DNA from: Methylomonas sp. MK1 | GTDB taxonomy: Bacteria > Pseudomonadota > Gammaproteobacteria > Methylococcales > Methylomonadaceae | Assembly (NCBI RefSeq): GCF_000365425.1 | Contig: NZ_AQOV01000001.1 | Coordinates: 2,294,001-2,358,000, forward strand | Direction: 5' to 3' | DNA length: 64,000 nt | In this document: positions 9,058-19,773 of the stretch, piece by piece | Position numbering within the stretch: the stretch's first letter is position 1 | How the letters are laid out: each line of letters starts with the position of its first letter | Program-made: the position numbers and the translations under genes | The notes under the pieces: model-generated | Seen by the model: only the letters and a program-made list of their open reading frames with translations | What the model was told of the DNA's origin: nothing | Database searches by the model: none

Positions 9058-10236
9058 TTACCAGCCTATGCGATTGGCGCGATCAGTGAAGAAAATCCCG
9101 CTGGGCTTTTGCGCCGGTAGACGGGCGGTCTCTTGAAAAGTCTCGGTGTCGTAAACCATCACCCGATCCTCGTCGCGCACCGCCAGCCACACCGACTCGC
9201 CGCGCGGGCTGAATTCCATATGCAATACGGCCTTTCCGGGCTGCAGGGTTTTTGCGATGTTAAAATCTTTCAAATCGATTACTTGTAAGGTCTGATTGTC
9301 CGGGAAAGCAAAATTCACCCACACTTGCCGGCCATCCGGCCGCGAGCTAACAAACACTGGCTGCCCGGCGACCGGAATGCGCTTGACCAACTCCCATTCG
9401 CGCGTATCGATCACTAACACTTCATGCAAGCCAACCGCCGGCACCAACAGCCAATCGCCGGCCACGGTCCAGCCCTCAAGGTGCGGCATTTTATAGACCG
9501 GCATTTGCTCGTCATCCTTGCCGTAATCTTCCAAGATGTGTTCGACACCTTTTTCCGGTTGCCACAAATCCAGCAAAGACAAGCCTTTTTCACCGAACAA
9601 CCCGGCGGCGTAGAAATGGCCGTCCGGCGTCAATAAAGCGTCGTACGGCTGCTTGCCGATGTCTTTAAACTTTTTCACGATGGGTTGGCGCGGATTTTTA
9701 GCGTCGATCAACCAGATTTCGTTAGCTTCGAACAGACTGCAGACGAAGCGTTGACCCGGCGCATCCACCAAGCCAACCACTTTGGATAACTTATTGTCTT
9801 CGCCGTAAACAGCAGGGATTTCGGCCAACTGTTCCAGCGTCACGGCGTCGAACAGTTTCACACCGCCGGGTGTGTAATTGGAAACAGCAATAACTTTGCC
9901 ATCCTGAGAAATCGCCCCGCCGATACTGTTGCCGGCCTGGATGATGCGTTTATCGATTTTGTCTTGGAGTAAATCGATCTTGGTCAAACCGCCGTCGCGG
10001 CCGAATACATAGGCGTAACGCTGATCGCGGGAGAACACCACCGATGCATGAGACAAATCGCCCAAGCCTTCGATACGGCTCAGCGACGAGGGTTTAGTGG
10101 TGTTGACGATCTGTATGCTGCCGGTTTCGCGTTCAATCACTACGCCGAGATCGCCGGTGCCACGCAGATCGCCATTGGCTTGGCAAACCCAAAATAACGA
10201 AACAGCAATGGTAACTTTACGAATTATTTGGTTCAT
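9058..10236 (-). CDS. nirF: Heme d1 biosynthesis protein NirF
   Basis: Periplasmic beta-propeller protein related to the d1 domain of cytochrome cd1, acting late in heme d1 assembly. Residues 1-22 of the chosen start (MNQIIRKVTIAV...) form a signal peptide; the remainder is made of repeated beta-propeller blades. An in-frame ATG at 10272 would lengthen the N-terminus by 12 residues and overlap the upstream cold-shock/Excalibur gene. No strong ribosome-binding site precedes either start, which may be a consequence of that gene having been inserted in front of it. Confidence 0.93.
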   Translation of the reverse strand: MNQIIRKVTIAVSLFWVCQANGDLRGTGDLGVVIERETGSIQIVNTTKPSSLSRIEGLGDLSHASVVFSRDQRYAYVFGRDGGLTKIDLLQDKIDKRIIQAGNSIGGAISQDGKVIAVSNYTPGGVKLFDAVTLEQLAEIPAVYGEDNKLSKVVGLVDAPGQRFVCSLFEANEIWLIDAKNPRQPIVKKFKDIGKQPYDALLTPDGHFYAAGLFGEKGLSLLDLWQPEKGVEHILEDYGKDDEQMPVYKMPHLEGWTVAGDWLLVPAVGLHEVLVIDTREWELVKRIPVAGQPVFVSSRPDGRQVWVNFAFPDNQTLQVIDLKDFNIAKTLQPGKAVLHMEFSPRGESVWLAVRDEDRVMVYDTETFQETARLPAQKPSGIFFTDRANRIGW

Positions 10237-10256
10237 ATCGACGCCAAGGAAAATTT

Positions 10257-10877
10257 TTAATGCCCACACCATTGGTCTTCGCAGGGCCGCCCATCATTGT
10301 CACCATCCGTCACACTGCCAGGACAATTATTCAAATAAAACATTGCTTCTTCGCATGAAGTCATTTGCGTGCACCGCGTTTTGCCTTCACATGTAAATCT
10401 CTTAGAAACCTGTATTTCAGGCTGTTCTAGCGCCTGATGACTGACCTCAGTGGCCGGCTGCGACAAAGAAATAGTAGTCTCACGACTTTTAAATTTATTA
10501 ACCGCAAATCCAACGACAAGCACTGCAATAACAATAGAACTAAATACCGATCGATAATTGCTGTTTTTATGCCTATAAGCACGAGCCTTATAAGGTTGGG
10601 GTTTATTTGCATTTTTTCGCGGAGCTATTGGGACTAGCTTCACGAGCCTCCGCTCCGAGAATACGCTTTGCATCCCTTCGATAGTAACGCCAACGGCTCT
10701 TTTTTGGCCTGTTAGGTCGATGATTACATCGAAATAAACTATGTCGCTTTCAACCGGCCGTCGGATTGCACCTCTCAACGATGATATATGAAAAAACACA
10801 TCATCACCGCCATCGTCGGGCGCAATAAAACCATACCCTTTATCATCGATCCAACGTTTTAAAATACCTTTTTGCAC
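10257..10877 (-). CDS. Cold-shock domain, membrane segment and Excalibur domain protein
   Basis: Domains in order (from GTG 10877, 206 residues): a CspA-like cold-shock domain (about 1-65, with KGYGFIAPD and DVFFHISSL as the two RNP motifs), a basic linker, one membrane helix (SIVIAVLVVGFAV), then a Cys-rich Excalibur Ca-binding domain ending DGDNDGRPCEDQWCGH. An earlier TTG at 10919 would overlap nirC by 31 bp. The domain combination is known in proteobacteria but without assigned function. It sits inside the heme d1 operon between nirC and nirF and looks more AT-rich than its neighbours, so it may be an insertion. Confidence 0.85.
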   Translation of the reverse strand: MQKGILKRWIDDKGYGFIAPDDGGDDVFFHISSLRGAIRRPVESDIVYFDVIIDLTGQKRAVGVTIEGMQSVFSERRLVKLVPIAPRKNANKPQPYKARAYRHKNSNYRSVFSSIVIAVLVVGFAVNKFKSRETTISLSQPATEVSHQALEQPEIQVSKRFTCEGKTRCTQMTSCEEAMFYLNNCPGSVTDGDNDGRPCEDQWCGH

Positions 10878-10888
10878 ACTAATCGAAT

Positions 10889-11191
10889 CTAAGGTTGCCG
10901 TAAGCGTTGAATCAGCCAAGCAGTTTCATCTACAGTCAGAAAACTCTTCCACGGCGGCATAGCCGTGCCTGCTCGACCGTTCTGAATCGCATCCGCCAAT
11001 AGCGCGTCGCTTTTGTCAGCCAATGCTTCCGGCATCAACGATGGCCCCAAGCCGCCTTTCGGCGGCAGGCCGTGACAGGAACCACAATCATGCTTGAGCA
11101 TATTCAACAGCTCCTGCTGCCGTTGCAGATTGGGTTGTTCCGCAACGGCACAGGTGGATAGCAAACCGATCAACAGCCAGCAATAACGCAT
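10889..11191 (-). CDS. nirC: Small periplasmic c-type cytochrome, NirC-like
   Basis: 100-residue class I cytochrome c with signal peptide (1-17) and one heme motif CGSCH (36-40); a likely Met ligand is in the TAMPPW segment (about 76-81). NirC-type cytochromes donate electrons to cytochrome cd1 or take part in heme d1 maturation. The symbol rests on position in front of nirF and on size; another small cytochrome in the same operon could equally claim it. Confidence 0.75.
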   Translation of the reverse strand: MRYCWLLIGLLSTCAVAEQPNLQRQQELLNMLKHDCGSCHGLPPKGGLGPSLMPEALADKSDALLADAIQNGRAGTAMPPWKSFLTVDETAWLIQRLRQP

Positions 11192-11194
11192 TGA

Positions 11195-11506
11195 CTAGGG
11201 TTTAACGCTGCCGTAATACGCGGCTATGTCGTTGATTTCCGCGTCGGTCAAAGAACCGGCAATCGCGTTCATGATGTCGGATTTCCGCGTCTTGTCGCGA
11301 TATTGTTTGATCGCGGTTTTCAAATACTCGGAATCGCGACCGCCTAACGGTGGGAACGGCGCATCGGCGCTGGGCATCCGGATACCGTGACATTGCGCAC
11401 ACACCGCGCCTGCCTTGGCTTGACCGACATACAGACTAGTCGCCTGAACGCTACCGGCGGCGAACACCCCCGCCAACAGCGTCACAATAAAAGGAGTCAT
11501 CTTCAT
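11195..11506 (-). CDS. Periplasmic cytochrome c (c553-like)
   Basis: 103-residue exported class I cytochrome c: signal peptide 1-22, heme motif CAQCH (36-40), a Gly/Pro-rich PPLGGRDSEYL stretch and a C-terminal helix typical of small c553/c4-like cytochromes. It overlaps the cd1-family gene by 4 bp and precedes nirC by 3 bp, so it is probably an electron carrier of the same operon. Confidence 0.85.
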   Translation of the reverse strand: MKMTPFIVTLLAGVFAAGSVQATSLYVGQAKAGAVCAQCHGIRMPSADAPFPPLGGRDSEYLKTAIKQYRDKTRKSDIMNAIAGSLTDAEINDIAAYYGSVKP

Positions 11507-13083
11507 TTTGATTGCTCCATTTCGTCAGGCGACAAGCCGCGCGTCATGTATTTAACCCGGCCGCGGGAAAAAATGCCCGCCGGGCTTTCCATTGGCACGG
11601 TAGCGACTTTTTGCAAGGTGTTGGAGTCGTAAACCACCACTTCGTCACCGTTATAGCCGGCGCTGATATACAAGAATTTGCCGTCGGCACTATATTCCGG
11701 GAAGTAGGCGTGACCACCAACATCCAGGGTTTTAACCACTTCCAAGGTTTTTTTATCGATCAATTGCACGGTGCGGGCGCGTCTGTCCTTACTGATGATG
11801 TCCACTGCGACATAAGGCGCGTTGGCATGTGCAGCCGGTGATTCGGTGCCGCCGGAAACCGGTACTTGTTTGACGACTTCCATTTTGTCCAAATCCCAAA
11901 CGCTGACCACGGTTTTATCGCAATCGCCGAAATTGGTACCAAAGCCCAAGGTCCGGCCATCCACTTTCACCGCAGAACCACCGCCCACGTGCGGTACGCA
12001 ACCGGCTTCCAGTTTTTTGATAATCTCGCGTTTTTCCAGATCGATGGCCGCCACGATGCTGTCGTCGTAAGAGGCAATCATCAATTTTTTGCCACCGTGC
12101 GTTAGGAAAGCATCATGCAAATGCCGGCCGACGTTCTCGATCCGAGTGACCGGGAAACCTTCCTTATTCAAATCGATAACCCAAACCTGGCCGGCATTTT
12201 CCAGCGCAATCGCGAAAATGTCCGCATAGGGCGTGCCGATGATCATGCCTGAGTCGGAAGAAACGTGTTTACCGTCCGGATCTATGCCTTCTAATTCAAA
12301 GGTTTTTAAAGGCTCCAGCGTATCGGCATTCAGAATCACGGCATTATGCGGTACGAAAGAACCGGCCATGATGTATTTACCATCGCGCGATACGCCCATG
12401 CCTGGGCCGTTCCAGCCGGTTTTGATGCTGCGCACCGCTTGCATGGAATATAAATCCACCTTAAAAATCTCGGCGGTATCGGTTTTTACATAAGCCCAGC
12501 GCGGATTGGCCGGGTTGAAATCGATAATATGCGCAGCGGTGCCGGTGGGCACTTCGCCGACTTTTTGATGCGTGGAGCTATTAATAAAGATCGCTTTGGA
12601 GCCTTCGCCACGACCGTATTTACCGCGCGCCGCGACGCCGATCAGGTTTTCGAATTTATCGTCGATTTGGAAAGTCGGCTTGGCCGGCAGCGTGCTTTCG
12701 TCCTTGACATAGACTTTCAGCGACTTTTTCATATCGTCGATCGTCCAGGCCGGATTGGGCTGTTTGGGGGTTTCTTGCAGGTGTTTAATCACGCCGCGAA
12801 TTTGGTCGTCATCGAGTTTGCCATAGAACGGAGGCATCAAGGTATCGAAGCTGCCAGCCATCACGATGGTACGCAATGCGGTGGGACTGCGGCCTTTCAA
12901 GGTAGCCGAGTTCAGCGCTGGCGCCAGATAACCGCCGTGATCGGAACCGTGGCAACTGGCACAGTTGTCTTGGTAGAGTTTGTGAAAATCGTCAGATTTT
13001 GCCATCACCACTCCGGATGACAACAGCATGGCGATAGAACTCGCCAGTAGGGATTTATTCAGCATTTTTATAGTATTTTTCAT
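11503..13083 (-). CDS. Cytochrome cd1 family protein (NirS- or NirN-like)
   Basis: 526 residues: signal peptide (1-28), a short cytochrome c domain with CASCH (41-45) and likely Met ligand M83, and an eight-bladed d1 propeller (about 130-520). H185 aligns with the proximal heme d1 ligand; H323 (LHD) and H365 (PHVGG) match the two distal His of nitrite reductase NirS. These residues allow nitrite reduction to NO, but the heme motif is only about 12 residues into the mature protein, as in NirN, the dihydro-heme d1 dehydrogenase, rather than after a long N-terminal arm as in Pseudomonas NirS. NirS and NirN cannot be separated by eye. First gene of the operon, with a usable AGGAA ribosome-binding site. 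Confidence 0.88.
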   Translation of the reverse strand: MKNTIKMLNKSLLASSIAMLLSSGVVMAKSDDFHKLYQDNCASCHGSDHGGYLAPALNSATLKGRSPTALRTIVMAGSFDTLMPPFYGKLDDDQIRGVIKHLQETPKQPNPAWTIDDMKKSLKVYVKDESTLPAKPTFQIDDKFENLIGVAARGKYGRGEGSKAIFINSSTHQKVGEVPTGTAAHIIDFNPANPRWAYVKTDTAEIFKVDLYSMQAVRSIKTGWNGPGMGVSRDGKYIMAGSFVPHNAVILNADTLEPLKTFELEGIDPDGKHVSSDSGMIIGTPYADIFAIALENAGQVWVIDLNKEGFPVTRIENVGRHLHDAFLTHGGKKLMIASYDDSIVAAIDLEKREIIKKLEAGCVPHVGGGSAVKVDGRTLGFGTNFGDCDKTVVSVWDLDKMEVVKQVPVSGGTESPAAHANAPYVAVDIISKDRRARTVQLIDKKTLEVVKTLDVGGHAYFPEYSADGKFLYISAGYNGDEVVVYDSNTLQKVATVPMESPAGIFSRGRVKYMTRGLSPDEMEQSK

Positions 13084-13297
13084 TTAAAATTCCTGCCACC
13101 CGCAAGTTAAAAAAAAGAGCCAACTTGGTGCATTAAACCATAAAAGACCAGGACGAACAGCCGCCCGATTTAGCATGGTAAAATAACAGCTTGTTGACTC
13201 CAGGCCGATGTTATAAAGTAAAGTTTCGATTCGCTATCAATTTACTCCCTGAACCATCGCCTTGTCAACCTTGTGGATCATGATGAGAATGCAATTT

Positions 13298-13861
13298 ATG
13301 CAACAAACTGATATTTACGAACTTATTGAGTGCATGACCACCTTGATCCGTTCCGAGGAACGGAAAAAATGTACGGAACTGGGCTTGCAGCCAGTACACT
13401 TTCAAGTGCTCAATTACCTCTCGCGCTGCAACAAATACAGTAATACGCCTGCTGCTGTCGCCAACTACTTAGGTATGACGCGCGGCACGGTATCGCAATC
13501 GCTAATTATTCTGGAAAAGAAAGGTTATATCGGCAAAACGCCGGATGCCAACGACAAGCGCGTAGTGCATTTGCAGTTGCTGCCCGATGGCGCGGCGATA
13601 CTAAAACAAGCCCGGCCTTCGGATTTATTCCACAGCGCCACTTCTATCTTGCAAAGCAGCGATTCGCCGCCGTCAGACGCCAATGTTTTCCAACAAGCCT
13701 TGACTGCCCTGCAAAAAGCCAACCACTCGCAGTCGTTTGGCGTGTGCAAAACTTGCCGCAACTTCAGCGAAAAAGACGGCGGTTTTTTCTGCCAGCTTAC
13801 CCAGGAGAAGCTCAGCACAGACGATAGCGAACAAATTTGCCAGGAACACAACCCTGTCTAG
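13298..13861 (+). CDS. MarR-family regulator with C-terminal Cys cluster
   Basis: Winged-helix DNA-binding protein (187 residues from ATG 13298; several in-frame starts back to TTG 13262 exist). The recognition part is TPAAVANYLGMTRGTVSQSL, followed by a wing with DANDKRVV. An added C-terminal tail carries four cysteines in the pattern CX2C-X11-C-X15-C (CKTCRNF, FFCQLT, QICQEH), suited to bind Zn or an Fe-S cluster. It is divergent from the cd1/heme d1 operon with 200 bp between them, so regulation of that operon in response to redox or NO is a reasonable but unproven inference. Confidence 0.85.
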   Translation: MQQTDIYELIECMTTLIRSEERKKCTELGLQPVHFQVLNYLSRCNKYSNTPAAVANYLGMTRGTVSQSLIILEKKGYIGKTPDANDKRVVHLQLLPDGAAILKQARPSDLFHSATSILQSSDSPPSDANVFQQALTALQKANHSQSFGVCKTCRNFSEKDGGFFCQLTQEKLSTDDSEQICQEHNPV

Positions 13862-13947
13862 TTATTCGGCCGGCGTACAGATAGACAATAAACAAATTCT
13901 GGTTCGGCTTACACTGCGCCATTCACCGGTTCGATTGGAGAGTTAAT

Positions 13948-14934
13948 ATGTCCATACCTCGCATCGCCTTGACCCCAGGCGAACCGGCCGGCGTGGGTCC
14001 GGACTTATGCATACAGCTGGCGCAGCAAGAATCGGCTTGCCAACTCGTCGCCATTGCCGACCCGGAATTATTAAAGCAACGGGCGGATCAACTCGGCTTG
14101 CCGCTTACAATTCAACTTTTCGACATCGATCAAGCAGCCAACAAACAGCCAGCCAGCACAATAACCGTATTGCCAATCAGCTTAAGCGAGCCGGCTGTTT
14201 GTGGACGACTCAATCCCGCCAATAGCCGATACGTGCTGGAAACCATTCGCCAGGCCACCTTGGGCTGCATGAGCGGCGCGTTTGCCGGAATAGTTACCGG
14301 CCCAGTGCATAAAGGCGCGATCAACGACGCCGGCATTCCGTTCAGCGGACACACCGAGTTTATCGCCGAACTGACCGGCGGCACTCCTGTCATGATGCTA
14401 GCGACAACCGGCCTGCGCGTCGCTTTGGCGACCACTCATTTACCGTTGTCAGAGGTTAGCGCGGCAATCACCCCGGATTCACTGGCAACAGTTATCCGCT
14501 TGCTGGACCGCGATCTAAGGCACCGCTTTGCGATAGACAAACCGAAAATATTGGTGTGCGGCCTGAATCCGCATGCCGGCGAAAGCGGTCATCTGGGCCA
14601 CGAGGAAATCGACACCATCGAGCCTACGTTGGAAACTCTGCGCTGCGAAGGCATCAACCTTTACGGCCCGTTACCCGCCGACACATTATTTACCCCAAAG
14701 TACCTGGAAACCGCCGACGCCGTATTGGCGATGTATCACGATCAAGGCCTGCCGGTACTAAAATACAAAGGCTTCGGCCAAGCCGTGAATATCACCCTCG
14801 GCTTACCCATCGTCCGCACCTCGGTAGACCACGGCACCGCTCTGGAGCTGGCCGGCACCGGCAAAGCCAATCTCGGTAGTTTGCAGTTTGCGTTGCAGAC
14901 TGCGCTGGATATGATTCCTCACTTAAAAAATTAA
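13948..14934 (+). CDS. pdxA: 4-hydroxythreonine-4-phosphate dehydrogenase
   Basis: Enzyme of the DXP-dependent pyridoxal 5'-phosphate pathway. The 328-residue protein has the characteristic N-terminus [13 protein letters not shown], metal-binding His residues in the SGHTEF and GLNPHAGE segments, and the C-terminal [12 protein letters not shown] motif. A GGAGAG ribosome-binding site precedes the ATG. rsmA follows after 3 bp, the same pdxA-rsmA pairing as in E. coli. Confidence 0.96.
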   Translation: MSIPRIALTPGEPAGVGPDLCIQLAQQESACQLVAIADPELLKQRADQLGLPLTIQLFDIDQAANKQPASTITVLPISLSEPAVCGRLNPANSRYVLETIRQATLGCMSGAFAGIVTGPVHKGAINDAGIPFSGHTEFIAELTGGTPVMMLATTGLRVALATTHLPLSEVSAAITPDSLATVIRLLDRDLRHRFAIDKPKILVCGLNPHAGESGHLGHEEIDTIEPTLETLRCEGINLYGPLPADTLFTPKYLETADAVLAMYHDQGLPVLKYKGFGQAVNITLGLPIVRTSVDHGTALELAGTGKANLGSLQFALQTALDMIPHLKN

Positions 14935-14937
14935 TAC

Positions 14938-15729
14938 ATGACCCACACCGCCCGCAAACGCTTCGGCCAGAATTTTCTGCACGATCACAGCATTATTTAC
15001 AACATTCTAGCCAGTGCCCATCCGGTAGCAGGCGAACATTGGGTGGAAATCGGCCCCGGTCTCGGCGCGTTGACCCTGCCTTTATTGGAGTCCGGCGCTA
15101 AACTCGATGTCGTCGAATTGGATCGAGATTTGGTCAGCCGCTTGCAAAAACAGTTTGCCGGCCACAGCAATTTAACCGTGCATAGCGCGGATGCGTTGAA
15201 GTTCGATTTTGCCGCGCTGGCGCAAGCCGGCGAGAAGCTACGCATCATCGGCAACCTGCCTTACAACATTTCCACACCGCTGATGTTTCATCTCCTGGAG
15301 ACCACCGACTGCGTCGAAGACATGCTGTTCATGCTGCAAAAAGAAGTGGTAGACAGGATTTGTGCGGAGCCCGGCAGCAAGAAATACGGCCGCCTGAGCG
15401 TGATGATGCAGTATTACTGCGAAACGGAATTACTGTTCGACGTGCCGCCGGAAAGTTTCGACCCGATTCCGCAAGTCATGTCGGCCATTGTCCGCCTGAC
15501 CCCGCACGCACAGCCGCCGGTCGAGATTCCGGACCTGAAAAGCTTTAGCCAATTGGTGACTCAAGCCTTTTCGCAGCGCCGTAAAACCATCCGCAATTCG
15601 CTGAAAAACTTCATCTCCGAGCAGCAGATTATCGATCTGGGAATCGACGCCAATCTGCGCGCGGAATCGATCAGTCTCGCCGAGTTCGCCCTGCTCAGCA
15701 CTCACAGCCAAGCAAACACCGCCAGTTAA
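14938..15729 (+). CDS. rsmA: 16S rRNA (adenine(1518)-N6/adenine(1519)-N6)-dimethyltransferase
   Basis: Dimethylates two adjacent adenosines in the 3' hairpin of 16S rRNA during 30S maturation. SAM-binding motif VEIGPGLGALT (about 37-47), catalytic NLPYNIST (about 106-113) and C-terminal RRKTIRNSL are visible. 263 residues, normal length. Confidence 0.97.
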   Translation: MTHTARKRFGQNFLHDHSIIYNILASAHPVAGEHWVEIGPGLGALTLPLLESGAKLDVVELDRDLVSRLQKQFAGHSNLTVHSADALKFDFAALAQAGEKLRIIGNLPYNISTPLMFHLLETTDCVEDMLFMLQKEVVDRICAEPGSKKYGRLSVMMQYYCETELLFDVPPESFDPIPQVMSAIVRLTPHAQPPVEIPDLKSFSQLVTQAFSQRRKTIRNSLKNFISEQQIIDLGIDANLRAESISLAEFALLSTHSQANTAS

Positions 15730-15768
15730 GTTCGCAACTCCCCAGGTCGCCAGTTCGACAAGATTTGA

Positions 15769-16583
<815 letters not shown>

Positions 16584-16616
16584 GCAGTATTGTTAACCTC
16601 TTTATCGGAAACTTAG

Positions 16617-18032
16617 ATGGCTGGTAAAACCTTATACGACAAACTCTGGGACGACCACGTCGTCCATACCGAAGACGACGGCTCCTGCCTGATCTATATC
16701 GACAGACAATTGCTGCACGAAGTGACTTCGCCGCAAGCTTTCGACGGCTTACGCCTGTCCGGTCGCCAACCTTGGCGCATCGCCAGAAACCTGGCGGTTG
16801 CTGATCACAACGTACCCACGACCGACCGCGACAAAGGCATCGCTGATCCGGTTTCAAGATTGCAAGTAGAGACACTGGAAAACAACTGTAAAGAGTACGG
16901 CATTACCGAATTCGATATGGCCGACATTCGCCAAGGCATCGTGCATGTGATCGGCCCGGAACAAGGCGCCACGCTGCCCGGCATGACCATCGTCTGCGGC
17001 GACTCCCATACTTCTACCCATGGCGCTTCGGCGGCTTTGGCGTTTGGTATCGGCACCTCCGAAGTCGAGCACGCACTGGCCACCCAGTGCCTGGTACAGA
17101 AAAAAGCGAAAAACATGTTGATCAAGGTCAACGGCAAAACCGGCCCAGGCGTCACCGCTAAGGACATCGTGTTGGCGATCATCGGCCAAATCGGCACAGC
17201 CGGCGGCAATGGCTACACCATCGAATTCGGCGGCGACGCGATTTGGTCTTTGTCGATGGAAGGCCGGATGACGGTCTGCAACATGGCTATCGAAGCGGGC
17301 GCCCGCGCCGGTTTGATTGCGGTCGATGACATTACCATCGATTACTATCAAGGCCGCCCCTATGCCCCCAAAGGCGATGATTGGAATATGGCTGTGCGTT
17401 ACTGGCAAAACCTGCGCTCCGACAGCTATAGCGGCGATTTGTTCGACAAAGTCATCGACATCGATGCCGCAGCGATTAAACCGCAAGTCAGCTGGGGTAC
17501 TTCGCCGGAAATGGTCGTAGCAGTCGATGCCAATGTGCCCGATCCTGCTCAAGAATCTGATCCAGTGAAACGCCAAAGCATCGAACGCGCTTTGCATTAC
17601 ATGGGTTTGCAAGCCGGTCAGAAAATTACCGACATCAAGCTGGACAAAGTTTTTATCGGTTCCTGCACCAATTCGCGCATCGAAGACTTGCGTGCCGCTG
17701 CGGCAGTCATCAAAGGCCGGAAAAAAGCGGCTTCCGTGAAACAGGTACTAATTGTGCCTGGCTCAGGCTTGATCAAGCAACAAGCCGAAGCTGAAGGACT
17801 GGACAAAATCTTCACCGCCGCCGATTTCGAATGGCGCGATCCTGGTTGCTCGATGTGCCTGGCGATGAACGCCGACCGCCTGGAAGCCGGCGAGCATTGC
17901 GCGTCGACTTCGAATCGTAACTTTGAAGGCCGGCAAGGCTACGGCGGCCGTACCCACTTGGTCAGCCCGGCCATGGCCGCGGCGGCGGCGATTGCGGGTC
18001 ATTTTGTCAACATTGCGGAGGAAGTCGCATGA
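16617..18032 (+). CDS. leuC: 3-isopropylmalate dehydratase large subunit
   Basis: Aconitase-family catalytic subunit of isopropylmalate isomerase in leucine synthesis. The 471-residue protein has [10 protein letters not shown], the [4Fe-4S] cysteines in FIGSCTNSR and [11 protein letters not shown], and [10 protein letters not shown]. It overlaps leuD by 4 bp (ATGA), indicating translational coupling, in a leuC-leuD-leuB-asd series. Confidence 0.97.
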   Translation: MAGKTLYDKLWDDHVVHTEDDGSCLIYIDRQLLHEVTSPQAFDGLRLSGRQPWRIARNLAVADHNVPTTDRDKGIADPVSRLQVETLENNCKEYGITEFDMADIRQGIVHVIGPEQGATLPGMTIVCGDSHTSTHGASAALAFGIGTSEVEHALATQCLVQKKAKNMLIKVNGKTGPGVTAKDIVLAIIGQIGTAGGNGYTIEFGGDAIWSLSMEGRMTVCNMAIEAGARAGLIAVDDITIDYYQGRPYAPKGDDWNMAVRYWQNLRSDSYSGDLFDKVIDIDAAAIKPQVSWGTSPEMVVAVDANVPDPAQESDPVKRQSIERALHYMGLQAGQKITDIKLDKVFIGSCTNSRIEDLRAAAAVIKGRKKAASVKQVLIVPGSGLIKQQAEAEGLDKIFTAADFEWRDPGCSMCLAMNADRLEAGEHCASTSNRNFEGRQGYGGRTHLVSPAMAAAAAIAGHFVNIAEEVA

Positions 18033-18667
18033 AAGCTTTTACTACCTTGACCGCTTTGGTTGCGCCCTTGGACAGAGCGAATATCGATACCGATGCGATC
18101 ATCCCCAAACAATTTTTGAAATCGATCCGCCGCGCTGGCTTCGGTCCTTTTTTATTCGACGAATGGCGTTATCTGGATAGAGGCGAACCGGAAATGGATT
18201 GCACCAACCGGCCCTTAAACAAAGACTTCGTCCTCAATCAGGCACAATATCAAGGCGCGCAAATCCTCCTGACCCGCGAAAACTTTGGCTGTGGCTCCTC
18301 GCGCGAACATGCGCCTTGGGCACTGGAAGACTTCGGTTTCCGGGCGATTATCGCCCCGAGTTTTGCTGACATATTCTTTAACAACTGCTTCAAGAATGGC
18401 ATTTTGCCCATCGTGTTGCCAGCTGAAACGGTCGACCAGTTATTCCAGGAAGTCGTAGACGGTTACCAGCTGACCATCGATTTGCAAGCGCAAAACATCA
18501 CCACGCCCAGCGGTCAGAACATTGGGTTTACCGTCGATGAAAACCGCCGCTTCCGCCTGCTGAATGGTCTGGACGATATTGCGCTGTCGTTACAACACGC
18601 CGACAAAATTAAAAGCTATGAAGCTGAGCGCGCCAAACGCGCCCCGTGGTTGTTCAAAGACGCGTAA
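18029..18667 (+). CDS. leuD: 3-isopropylmalate dehydratase small subunit
   Basis: Swivel-domain partner of LeuC. The family hallmarks [14 protein letters not shown] and [15 protein letters not shown] are present, and 212 residues is the LeuD type-1 length. Follows leuC with a 4-bp overlap and is followed 21 bp later by leuB. Confidence 0.97.
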   Translation: MKAFTTLTALVAPLDRANIDTDAIIPKQFLKSIRRAGFGPFLFDEWRYLDRGEPEMDCTNRPLNKDFVLNQAQYQGAQILLTRENFGCGSSREHAPWALEDFGFRAIIAPSFADIFFNNCFKNGILPIVLPAETVDQLFQEVVDGYQLTIDLQAQNITTPSGQNIGFTVDENRRFRLLNGLDDIALSLQHADKIKSYEAERAKRAPWLFKDA

Positions 18668-18688
18668 GCTCCATTGAAAGGTAAAAAA

Positions 18689-19768
18689 ATGCCCAAAAAA
18701 ATTGCAGTTCTGGCCGGCGACGGCATCGGACCGGAAATTGTCGCCGAAGCGATCAAAGTATTGAGTTTTCTGAATACCGACATGAACTTGGGTTTGGTAT
18801 TCGAAAACGCTTTGATTGGCGGCGCCGCTTACGACGCTTTCGGTACGCCGCTGCCGCAAACCACGCTGAATCTCTGCAAAAACGCCGACGCTGTTTTACT
18901 AGGTGCGGTTGGCGGACCTAAATGGGAACCGCTAGCGCATGCGATACGTCCGGAGCGCGGCTTATTGGGTATTCGCTCCGAGCTAAATCTATTTTCCAAT
19001 CTACGTCCGGCGATTTTGTATCCGCAATTGGTTGACGCTTCGACCTTGAAACCGGAAGTGGTCTCGGGTCTGGACCTGATGATCGTCCGCGAATTGACCG
19101 GGGGCATTTATTTCGGCCAGCCGCGCGGCGTGCATGTCGCTGAAAACGGCGAGAAAGTGGGCATCAATACCAAGATTTACAGCGAATCGGAAATCCGCCG
19201 CATCGCGCATTCCGCGTTCAAAATTGCGCAAAAACGCCACAAAAAATTGTGCTCGGTAGATAAAGCCAATGTGCTGGAAGTGACCGAATTGTGGCGTAGC
19301 GTGATGACCGAAGTGAGCAAAGAATACCCCGACGTGCAACTGAGTCATATGTATGTCGACAACGCGGCGATGCAATTGGTGCGGGCACCGAAGCAATTCG
19401 ATGTGATCGTTACCAGCAATATGTTCGGCGACATTCTGTCCGACATCGCGGCGATGCTGACCGGCTCTATCGGCATGTTGCCGTCGGCTTCATTGGATGC
19501 TAATGCCAAGGGCATGTATGAACCGATTCACGGTTCGGCACCGGACATTGCCGGCCAGGGTATCGCCAATCCATTGGCAACCATTCTGTCGGTGGCGATG
19601 ATGCTGCGTTATACATTTAATCAGCCGGAAGCCGCCGAACGTATAGAACGCGCGGTGAATACCGCACTGGACAGTAAAGTCAGAACCGCGGACATTTACT
19701 CGGAAGGCATGATCAAGGTCAGCACTTCCGGCATGGGCGATGCCGTACTCAACGCCTTAAAAGGATAA
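18689..19768 (+). CDS. leuB: 3-isopropylmalate dehydrogenase
   Basis: NAD-dependent oxidative decarboxylation of 3-isopropylmalate to the 2-oxo precursor of leucine. Shows GDGIGPEI at the N-terminus, the [10 protein letters not shown] substrate loop, and the conserved [12 protein letters not shown] metal-binding stretch and [17 protein letters not shown] 18689 is chosen over the in-frame TTG at 18674 because AAAGGT lies at the right distance before it. 359 residues. Confidence 0.97.
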   Translation: MPKKIAVLAGDGIGPEIVAEAIKVLSFLNTDMNLGLVFENALIGGAAYDAFGTPLPQTTLNLCKNADAVLLGAVGGPKWEPLAHAIRPERGLLGIRSELNLFSNLRPAILYPQLVDASTLKPEVVSGLDLMIVRELTGGIYFGQPRGVHVAENGEKVGINTKIYSESEIRRIAHSAFKIAQKRHKKLCSVDKANVLEVTELWRSVMTEVSKEYPDVQLSHMYVDNAAMQLVRAPKQFDVIVTSNMFGDILSDIAAMLTGSIGMLPSASLDANAKGMYEPIHGSAPDIAGQGIANPLATILSVAMMLRYTFNQPEAAERIERAVNTALDSKVRTADIYSEGMIKVSTSGMGDAVLNALKG

Positions 19769-19773
19769 TTAAT

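Noticed and set aside
13084-13261. FNR/Anr-like TTGAT...ATCGA in the gap before the heme d1 operon
   Set aside because: The half-sites are five rather than four bases apart and the second half has a mismatch, so it is not a credible FNR box.
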